Shown: in pieces, positions 6,598 to 11,739 of the stretch
How the letters are laid out: every line of letters begins with the position of its first letter
How positions within the stretch are numbered: the first letter of the stretch is position 1
NCBI GenBank assembly: GCA_947628125.1
Contig: CANQYR010000017.1
Coordinates: 1-13,056 of the forward strand
DNA from: an uncultured Bacilli bacterium
GTDB taxonomy: Bacteria; Bacillota_I; Bacilli_A; RF39; UBA660
Length of the DNA stretch: 13,056 nt
Reading direction: 5' to 3'
The notes under the pieces: generated by a model
Databases searched by the model: none
What the model saw: the letters and a program-made list of their open reading frames with translations, nothing else
What the model was told of the DNA's origin: nothing
Position numbers and translations under genes: made by a program

Positions 6598-8031
6598 TTA
6601 TAACCCATTTTTCTCATCTTGAATAGTAAAACAAGGCATAATTGCCAAAAGAAATATTGGAATATAATTAACCAAATAACGCGACCTTGTCTCCCAAATA
6701 ACCAAAAACAAAAACAAACCAAAAATACTCGTATAAAGATAACTATTACCTAATTTTCCTCTTTGCTTAATAAAACTAACCAAAATAAGAAAAAGCATCG
6801 CATACATAACCGCTGAAGCAGCATTATAATAATACTTAAAATACTTCCCATCACAAACAAAAATATCAAACAATAAATTATTCCTATTAACACTTTTTAA
6901 AGTAAGCTTAACCGAAGCATAAAAACTACCATCACCCCAAGTATTACCAATTTTTTTACCTAAATAATTAGCCAAACTTAAAGGCGTATATAAAGACAAA
7001 CGCCTATCTATTTCAGCTAAATTAGCCTTAATGCGCTCATCTTTACTAAAAGACTTCGTATAATCCTCATCCAAAGAATTATAACCACCATAACTATTAC
7101 GACTACCAGCATAATTAGGACTTTCCAAACCCATCATAATATAATGAGTAAAAGGTAAAGACCCCACATTATTATCCAAAAAATGATACTTAGGATTACT
7201 CAAAAAAACATTAAAATAAACAAAATAACAAACAAGAAAACTAAAGCAAACACTAACAAAATACTTACCTAATCTTTTAAAATCCTTACTTAAAAATAAA
7301 TGCAATAAAATAGCAATAACCATTATCAAACAACTCATCTTCAAACAAAAACCTAAAAACGCGAATAACCCAAACAACAATAAATACCTATAACCACCCT
7401 TTTCCTTATCCTTTAAAAACAAATAAATATAAAGAAGAGGAAACACCATCGTTACAGTATCTGTATAAACAATCACCACATATAAAAAAATAGGTATAAA
7501 AAAGAAAGTTAAAACCAAAACAAAAGATGAAGCATCATTTCCATACAACATTTTAGCCACCTTATAAAGTAAATACAAACTAAGCAAAATCATCATAGCA
7601 TTAAATAAAATAGCCACCAGTAAATAATGGGAAGTAAAAAGACTACTAAATTTAAACAACATAATCAAAACCAAATAAAGCATTATATTATTAGGACAAT
7701 ACTCAAAATAAGACGCATCTACTATTTCATGCAAAACATAACTTTTCGCACTATAAAAAATCGTCCCAAAATCCCAAGAAGGAGTAACCCTTAAAAAATA
7801 CATAACCAAAAAATCAATTGCTAACACAAGCAAAAAATAAAGCCATAAAGGAAACCTTAACTTCCTCTTATAAAGCCAAAACCAAAACAAAATAACAAAA
7901 GGCATCAAAAAAAAGACTACCAATTTATTATTTTGATAAAAAACATTATTATCATAAACAAAAGAACAAAAAACAATAATAAAAAAACCAATCAAACATA
8001 AATAATAACACAATAACCTAAACTTCTTCAT
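6598..8031 (-). CDS. GT-C type integral membrane glycosyltransferase (PMT/GT39-like)
   Basis: A 477-residue protein with about eleven hydrophobic helices. Its layout matches GT-C transferases that use polyprenyl-phosphate sugars and act on the outer face of the membrane. An acidic residue sits in the first long outer loop (TPSWDFGTIFYSAKSYV, Asp87), followed by EYCPNN near 110-115. A YTDT motif occurs near 189-192. A loop after about residue 285 contains GLESPNYAGSRNSYGGYNSL. The last helix starts with WETRSRYLVNYIP near 446-458; the E-x-RSRYL element recurs in bacterial membrane mannosyl/glycosyl transferases of this kind. The donor and acceptor cannot be read from sequence. With the GtrA-like domain encoded two genes downstream, a role in decorating the polymer from a lipid-linked sugar is plausible; no GtrB-type donor synthase is in the window. 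No good ribosome site is visible; the ATG comes six bases after the TAG of the dehydrogenase gene, which suggests translational coupling. Confidence 0.78.
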   Translation of the reverse strand: MKKFRLLCYYLCLIGFFIIVFCSFVYDNNVFYQNNKLVVFFLMPFVILFWFWLYKRKLRFPLWLYFLLVLAIDFLVMYFLRVTPSWDFGTIFYSAKSYVLHEIVDASYFEYCPNNIMLYLVLIMLFKFSSLFTSHYLLVAILFNAMMILLSLYLLYKVAKMLYGNDASSFVLVLTFFFIPIFLYVVIVYTDTVTMVFPLLYIYLFLKDKEKGGYRYLLLFGLFAFLGFCLKMSCLIMVIAILLHLFLSKDFKRLGKYFVSVCFSFLVCYFVYFNVFLSNPKYHFLDNNVGSLPFTHYIMMGLESPNYAGSRNSYGGYNSLDEDYTKSFSKDERIKANLAEIDRRLSLYTPLSLANYLGKKIGNTWGDGSFYASVKLTLKSVNRNNLLFDIFVCDGKYFKYYYNAASAVMYAMLFLILVSFIKQRGKLGNSYLYTSIFGLFLFLVIWETRSRYLVNYIPIFLLAIMPCFTIQDEKNGL

Positions 8032-8037
8032 AACAAA

Positions 8038-8796
8038 CTAACAACAAGTATAACCTCCATCTATAGGTAAAATAACACCCGTAACATAACTAGCCTCATC
8101 ACTCGCTAAAAAAATAGCCCCCGCATTTAACTCCCCTTCCTTTCCATACCTTTGCATTGGCACATTACAAGATGCAAATTCCTTAAAATCAGGAGTATCT
8201 AAAACATTTGTCGTTAGCTCAGTATAAAAATACCCAGGACAAATAGCATTAACAGTAATATTATACTTAGCAAACTCACAAGCACAAGCTCTAGTAAAAT
8301 TAATAACCCCACCTTTTGAAGCATGATAAGCAATAGTTGGAATCTTCGTATTCCCAACCATCCCATAAATAGAGGCAATATTAATAATCCGGCCATAATT
8401 ATTCTTTTTCATCAAAGAAGCAAACGCCCTCGTAACCTTAAAAACCGAAGTCAAATCCGTATCAATAGTAAACTGCCAATCATCATCACTCATATCCAAT
8501 ACCCCGTAATCCTTCGAAGCACCAGCACAATTAACCAAAATATCAGCCTTACCAAAAACCTCAGTCACCTTTTCTAAACAAGAATTAATATCTAAAGTAT
8601 TAGTAACATCACAACGTAAAGCTAAAACCTTAACATTAAAAGACTCCAACTCTTTTTTTAACTCATTAAGACGTTCAATCCTTCTTGCAAGTAAAACTAA
8701 ATCAGCACCTTGCTTTGCAAAAGCATAAGCCATTTGCTTACCAAGACCAGAAGAAGAACCAGTAATAACCGCAACTCTTCCACTTAAATTAAACAT
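8038..8796 (-). CDS. SDR-family NAD(P)-dependent oxidoreductase
   Basis: A 252-residue classical short-chain dehydrogenase/reductase, full length for the family. It has the cofactor glycine motif TGSSSGLG at 12-19, an adenine-site CD at 62-63, NCAG at 89-92, the catalytic Ser142 in ASIYG, and YHASK at 157-161 with Tyr157 and Lys161. NAICPGYFYTEL follows at 183-194 and the C-terminal VTGVILPIDGGYT at 238-250. ARR at 37-39 after the second strand suggests a preference for NADP(H). The helix-4 position that is usually Asn is Asp114 (TIDTDLTSVF). The closest feel is FabG or gluconate-5-dehydrogenase, but SDR substrates cannot be inferred from sequence. As first gene of a polysaccharide operon, a role in making an activated or reduced sugar is possible. 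Its promoter lies at 8822-8850, and a weak GGGATG ribosome site precedes the ATG. The next gene begins six bases after its stop. Confidence 0.92.
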   Translation of the reverse strand: MFNLSGRVAVITGSSSGLGKQMAYAFAKQGADLVLLARRIERLNELKKELESFNVKVLALRCDVTNTLDINSCLEKVTEVFGKADILVNCAGASKDYGVLDMSDDDWQFTIDTDLTSVFKVTRAFASLMKKNNYGRIINIASIYGMVGNTKIPTIAYHASKGGVINFTRACACEFAKYNITVNAICPGYFYTELTTNVLDTPDFKEFASCNVPMQRYGKEGELNAGAIFLASDEASYVTGVILPIDGGYTCC

Positions 8797-8821
8797 AAAT
8801 AATCATCCCAATCTTACATTA

Positions 8822-8850
8822 ATTATACACAAAATAAACCAAACATTCAA
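8822..8850 (-). promoter_or_regulatory. Sigma-A promoter of the polysaccharide operon
   Basis: On the minus strand, TTGAAT (8850-8845) and a perfect TATAAT (8827-8822) are separated by exactly 17 bases. The expected transcript start near 8815 is about 20 bases before the ATG of the dehydrogenase. The -35 begins immediately after the stop codon of the 311-residue gene. This is the best match to a vegetative promoter in the window, and it marks the start of the six-gene operon that ends at 996. Confidence 0.8.
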
Positions 8851-9786
8851 TTACTTAAGCTTAAAAGCTCCACTTTTAAGCCATAAACAAATAACATTCA
8901 AAGAATTAAAAAAAATAAATAAATCATCCTCATCCATTTTCATTTTCTTAAACAAAGGCCAAAACAAATCATACTTTTCCTCTAAAGAAAAATTCAAAAC
9001 ATCAGCCAAATCATATCTTTTAAAAACATGACCATAATTAATAGTCAAATTGCCATTTAAAATATTAAGACCAATACATATCTTCTTCCTATAATCCATA
9101 AGCTTATAAGAATGCTTAACCATAAAACACTTCTTATCAAAATTAAAATGATCACATACCTCATAATAAGGATTAAAACAAAGCCTCATCTCATTTGCTA
9201 AATTATTAAAATTTCGGTCCATCATATGATCACTTACCATCACATAAGGATATAAATTATCAGCATTTTTATAAACCTTAATTTTCCCACCAGCATATCT
9301 GCAATTATTAGAATCACAACCATCATAAAACTTTAACACATGCCAAAGCCTAATACCTGGATCAAAAACATAATAACAAATACCCTTTTTCCTCTTAAAA
9401 GCACAAACCAAAAAAATATGAGCCTCCTTAATATAATCATCACCAACTGCCGTTGAAAAACCATTAGCTCGACAACTAACAAAATAAGGATGCCAATTCA
9501 AAGACTCCAAATAAGGCTTTAACTTATCACATATATACCCACAACTATTATAACTTCGTAAAAAATCATAATTTTCAAAAACATCAGCATAACTCTTTAA
9601 AGATAACCTAGAAACCTTATCCAAATCATTTAAAAACAAAAAATCATTAACTATTACTTTCTTAATAACCCTTCTTAAATAAAACTTAGCAAGTAGCATC
9701 TTAAAAAAATTATACTTATCATAAATATTTCGTTTTACCTTAAGAATTTCACTTGAATCTTCTCTTATAATATTCATAAAAACCAT
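8851..9786 (-). CDS. Uncharacterised protein with a possible Cys-His-Asp (NAT/transglutaminase-like) core
   Basis: A 311-residue soluble protein that I do not recognise as a named family. The middle reads like a papain-like transferase core. Cys82 lies in SYNSCGYICDKLKPYLESLN, His123 in IKEAHIFLVCAF, and Asp142 in CYYVFDPGIRLW. The spacing (41 then 19 residues) and the strand patterns around His and Asp resemble arylamine N-acetyltransferases and transglutaminase-like proteins, which share a Cys-His-Asp triad. The N-terminal 80 residues are basic and helical in character. The C-terminal part, from about 170, is rich in aromatic residues and has no recognised motif. It has no signal peptide or clear membrane helix. 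It follows the lysine-rich 39-residue ORF by eight bases and lacks its own strong ribosome site, so the two are probably cotranslated. An in-frame ATG at 9777 is an alternative start. The enzymatic reading is inference from motif spacing only. Confidence 0.6.
   Translation of the reverse strand: MVFMNIIREDSSEILKVKRNIYDKYNFFKMLLAKFYLRRVIKKVIVNDFLFLNDLDKVSRLSLKSYADVFENYDFLRSYNSCGYICDKLKPYLESLNWHPYFVSCRANGFSTAVGDDYIKEAHIFLVCAFKRKKGICYYVFDPGIRLWHVLKFYDGCDSNNCRYAGGKIKVYKNADNLYPYVMVSDHMMDRNFNNLANEMRLCFNPYYEVCDHFNFDKKCFMVKHSYKLMDYRKKICIGLNILNGNLTINYGHVFKRYDLADVLNFSLEEKYDLFWPLFKKMKMDEDDLFIFFNSLNVICLWLKSGAFKLK
8859..8881 (-). repeat. Perfect 9-base inverted repeat at the end of the 311-residue gene
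   Basis: GCTTAAAAG (8859-8867) and CTTTTAAGC (8873-8881) are perfect complements around a five-base loop. The repeat lies inside the last codons (residues LKSGAFKL) and just before the promoter of the polysaccharide operon. In the minus-strand transcript it would fold near the stop codon. The following bases are TTAAGTAATTG rather than a run of T, so it is at best a weak terminator. It may attenuate read-through from the upstream unit into the operon. Confidence 0.45.
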
Positions 9787-9794
9787 TTAATTTC

Positions 9795-9914
9795 TTAAAC
9801 GGTTTTCTTTTTATTCTTCTTCAAATTCTTATTAATAAAACGAACCTTTACTCCCTTGACAGTTCCAAATTTCTTCTTCACGCCATCTGGTAAATTGACC
9901 TTTAATGTCTTCAT
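9795..9914 (-). CDS. Lysine-rich 39-residue small protein, unknown function
   Basis: A small ORF from ATG 9914 to TAA 9795. It begins MKTLKVNLPDGVKKKFG and continues to a tail LKKNKKKTV. Thirteen of 39 residues are lysine with one arginine and a single aspartate, so the net charge is strongly positive. There are no cysteines, no signal peptide and no hydrophobic helix. The case for a real gene rests on a perfect AAGGAGGT ribosome site seven bases from the ATG core, an extended -10 promoter at 9942-9950, and G/T-ending codons (AAG, GTT) like the other minus-strand genes. It lies eight bases ahead of the 311-residue gene and would be cotranscribed with it. Possible roles are a cationic peptide or nucleic-acid-binding protein, a substrate of the neighbour, or a translated leader that couples translation. 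None can be chosen from sequence. Confidence 0.65.
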   Translation of the reverse strand: MKTLKVNLPDGVKKKFGTVKGVKVRFINKNLKKNKKKTV

Positions 9915-9920
9915 TTTGAC

Positions 9921-9928
9921 ACCTCCTT
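9921..9928 (-). promoter_or_regulatory. Consensus Shine-Dalgarno of the lysine-rich small gene
   Basis: AAGGAGGT on the minus strand, with the GGAGG core seven bases before ATG 9914. It is the strongest ribosome binding site in the window and the main sign that the 39-codon ORF is translated. Confidence 0.8.
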
Positions 9929-9941
9929 GTTTAACAAAAAA

Positions 9942-9950
9942 ATTATATCA
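9942..9950 (-). promoter_or_regulatory. Extended -10 promoter for the small lysine-rich gene and its neighbour
   Basis: The minus strand reads TGATATAAT, a TGn element joined to a perfect TATAAT (9947-9942). The region 17 bases further upstream has no good -35, which is typical of extended -10 promoters. A transcript starting near 9935 would have a leader of about 20 bases carrying the AAGGAGGT site. Confidence 0.6.
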
Positions 9951-9965
9951 CGCCTGCCAAAGAAA

Positions 9966-9974
9966 TGCTATAAT
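9966..9974 (+). promoter_or_regulatory. Extended -10 promoter for the flavoprotein gene
   Basis: TGCTATAAT on the plus strand combines a TGn element with a perfect TATAAT (9969-9974). No -35 match is seen. The expected start near 9981 gives a very short leader that begins at the GGTGA ribosome site of the gene at 9991. It faces away from the minus-strand promoter at 9942-9950, with 21 bases between the two -10 hexamers. Confidence 0.6.
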
Positions 9975-9990
9975 AAATATGGTGAATATT

Positions 9991-11169
9991 ATGGAAATAT
10001 TTATAATCGGCGCTGGGGCATCAGGCTTAACCGCGGCCATAACATTAGCAAGAAAAGGTAAAAAAGTTACAATACTAGAAAAAAATCAAACATGCGGCAA
10101 AAAATTACTCCTAACTGGAAACGCAAGATGTAATTACTACAACCAAGACCAAGACATTAAAAAATACAACTCAGATAATAAAAACGCCTTAAAAGAAATA
10201 CTAAAACAAGGCCAAAAAGAAGTATTGCCATTTTTTGACTCCATAGGAATTATCCATAATATTAAAAATGGCTATTACTACCCTTACTCCAACCAAAGCA
10301 AATCAGTTTTAAATGCCCTTTTAAAAACCTTACAAAAATTAAACGTCAAAATAATAAATAATCAAACGGTAATTGACATAAAAAAACAAGATAAATTTAT
10401 AATCACAACCCAAGACTCAACATATAAAGCCGACAAACTAATTATTGCCACCGGTGGAAAAACATACCCCCAAACAGGATCAGATGGAAGTACTTATAAA
10501 CTATTAAAAAAACTAGGCCATTCAACAACAAAACTATACCCTGGCCTAACCAAAATAATCGGCAAAGATAACTATTACCATCTATGGGCCCAAACAAGAG
10601 CCCAAGTAAAACTTACCCTAAAAATAAATAATCAAACAATAAAAGAAGAAATAGGCGAACTACAAATGACCAAAAATGGCATAAGTGGCATATGCACATT
10701 TAACCTAAGTGCCAAAGTAGCCAAAGCCCTAGATAAAAAAGAAAAAGTCATAATAACAATCAATTTCGTCCCATGGTTTAATAAAAATAATGAACAACTA
10801 GCAAAATGGTTAAAAAAACAAAATGAAACAAAAGACTTAGACACCATACTAAATGGCTTTCTTCCAAGCAATACAATAGAACTTTTTCATAAAACAACTT
10901 CAATAAACAAAATAAACAACCAAACATTACCAACAATCATAAACTTCCTAACAAACTTTACCTTTAACCCAAAAGAAGTAACATTCAAAGAAGCCCAAAT
11001 AACAGTAGGCGGGATCAAATTAAATGAAATAAACCCACAAACATTAGAATCAAAAATCGTAAAAAACCTTTACATCATAGGCGAAATATTAGATGTTCAA
11101 GGCGACTGTGGTGGCTACAACCTAGGCCTTGCTTGGATGACAGGCATAATAGTTGGAAAACACATTTAA
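9991..11169 (+). CDS. BaiN/HI0933-family FAD-dependent oxidoreductase
   Basis: A 392-residue flavoprotein of the HI0933/YhiN/YtfP (BaiN-like) family, normal length. The N-terminal Rossmann motif is IIGAGASGLTAAITLARKG (5-23), followed by the acidic strand end ILEKN (28-32) and the family element KKLLLTGNARCNYYN (37-51). An ATGGKTYPQTGSDGSTY block spans 153-169 and contacts the cofactor. The C-terminal NLYIIGEILDVQGDCGGYNLGLAWMTG (359-385) closes the FAD site. Family members are cytosolic; one clostridial member, BaiN, has been linked to bile-acid reduction, but the physiological role of most is unknown. The ATG at 9991 is preferred because GGTGA at 9981-9985 is correctly placed and the protein starts directly with the Rossmann strand. 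An ATG at 9979 and the longer upstream reading frame would cut into the promoter region. It is divergent from the small lysine-rich gene. Despite lying on the other strand it uses C-ending and AAA codons, in line with the local strand bias. Confidence 0.93.
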   Translation: MEIFIIGAGASGLTAAITLARKGKKVTILEKNQTCGKKLLLTGNARCNYYNQDQDIKKYNSDNKNALKEILKQGQKEVLPFFDSIGIIHNIKNGYYYPYSNQSKSVLNALLKTLQKLNVKIINNQTVIDIKKQDKFIITTQDSTYKADKLIIATGGKTYPQTGSDGSTYKLLKKLGHSTTKLYPGLTKIIGKDNYYHLWAQTRAQVKLTLKINNQTIKEEIGELQMTKNGISGICTFNLSAKVAKALDKKEKVIITINFVPWFNKNNEQLAKWLKKQNETKDLDTILNGFLPSNTIELFHKTTSINKINNQTLPTIINFLTNFTFNPKEVTFKEAQITVGGIKLNEINPQTLESKIVKNLYIIGEILDVQGDCGGYNLGLAWMTGIIVGKHI

Positions 11170-11236
11170 CAAAAAACTTTCAAAATAGATATATAAATTA
11201 AGAACAGATATAGTGTAGTAGTTAAATAACTTAAAA

Positions 11237-11265
11237 TTGTTAAAAATGTGTGCTATTATTATAAA
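11237..11265 (+). promoter_or_regulatory. Candidate promoter of the antitoxin gene
   Basis: TTGTTA (11237-11242) and TATAAA (11260-11265) are separated by 17 bases, with a leader of about 15 bases to the ATG at 11287. An overlapping alternative is the extended -10 TGCTATTAT at 11251-11259. A short inverted repeat AGTTA/TAACT at 11220-11231 touches the upstream side and could be part of an autoregulatory site, as antitoxins of this type usually repress their own promoter. Confidence 0.5.
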
Positions 11266-11286
11266 TAGAAAGAGAGATGATTTTTT

Positions 11287-11574
11287 ATGGCTAGTAAGAC
11301 AAGTACTATTAACATTAATGTAGATACAGAAATAAAAGACAAGGCAACAACTATTTTAAAAGGATTAGGCTTAAATATGAGTACATTTATTAATATGGCT
11401 TTAACGCAATTAGTTAAACGAAATGGTATACCTTTTGAAGTTATAAACCCAACGCCTAGTAAAGAAATGTTAGAATCATTAGAAGAAGTAAACGAAATGA
11501 TTAACAATCCTGAAAAATATCCTAGATATAATAATAGAGAAGATTTAAAAAAAGCATTGTTATCAGATGACTAA
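11287..11574 (+). CDS. RelB/DinJ-family antitoxin
   Basis: A 95-residue antitoxin of the RelB/DinJ type. The N-terminal ribbon-helix-helix DNA-binding part is TININVDTEIKDKATTILKG followed by LGLNMSTFINMALTQLVKRN (about 7-46), then GIPFEV. The C-terminal acidic tail (about 53-95, with SKEMLESLEEVNEMINNPE) normally wraps around and blocks the toxin. An AGAGAG ribosome site lies about ten bases upstream. The stop codon overlaps the ATG of the downstream toxin frame (ATGACTAA at 11567-11574), the usual arrangement in these operons. The toxin frame is degraded, so this is now an orphan antitoxin that may keep DNA-binding or cross-neutralising activity. Its G/C use differs from the genes to its left: the coding strand has more G than C. 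Confidence 0.9.
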   Translation: MASKTSTININVDTEIKDKATTILKGLGLNMSTFINMALTQLVKRNGIPFEVINPTPSKEMLESLEEVNEMINNPEKYPRYNNREDLKKALLSDD

Positions 11575-11671
11575 TTATAAATACGAGGTAGTATTTTCTG
11601 CAATGTTAAAAAAAATTTTAAAGTATAAGAATTTGCATATAGTAAAAAATGAGCTCTTGATTTTTCAGTGA
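11567..11671 (+). pseudogene. Remnant of a RelE/YafQ-like toxin
   Basis: A 34-codon frame overlapping the antitoxin stop. It opens MTNYKYEVVFSAMLKKILKY, which has the first beta-strand and basic helix of YafQ/RelE mRNA interferases (normally about 90 residues). The next residues, NLHIVKNELLIFQ, resemble the later strand of these toxins (typically xCHIxxDxLLIY). The frame then ends at TGA (11669-11671). The central catalytic segment of some 40 residues and the C-terminal RTGSHxxLF region are absent. This looks like an internal deletion plus truncation rather than a small functional toxin. The start matches family sequence and the overlap is typical, so the assignment of the first 20 residues is fairly good. 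The assignment of the second half is inference. Confidence 0.65.
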
Positions 11672-11678
11672 TACCAAA

Positions 11679-11703
11679 AAAATGTACAATCATCTAACAT
11701 TTT
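11679..11703 (-). terminator. Weak candidate terminator after the surface-protein gene
   Basis: On the minus strand, AAAATGT and ACATTTT pair around an 11-base loop and are followed by three more T residues, about 36 bases after the TAA of the surface-protein gene. The stem has one G-C pair per arm and a long loop, so it would be unstable. No better terminator is visible in the gap. Confidence 0.3.
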
Positions 11704-11739
11704 AGGTAATTTTTTTCTTTATAAATAGCAGAAAAAATA

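Noticed and set aside
8214..8577. Additional open frames on both strands inside the SDR gene
   Set aside because: The SDR frame carries all catalytic motifs; the others have none and no ribosome sites.
9856..9990. Longer N-terminus for the flavoprotein, extending upstream of 9991
   Set aside because: It would run antisense through the small lysine-rich gene and both promoters; the Rossmann motif starts right after ATG 9991, which has its own GGTGA site.
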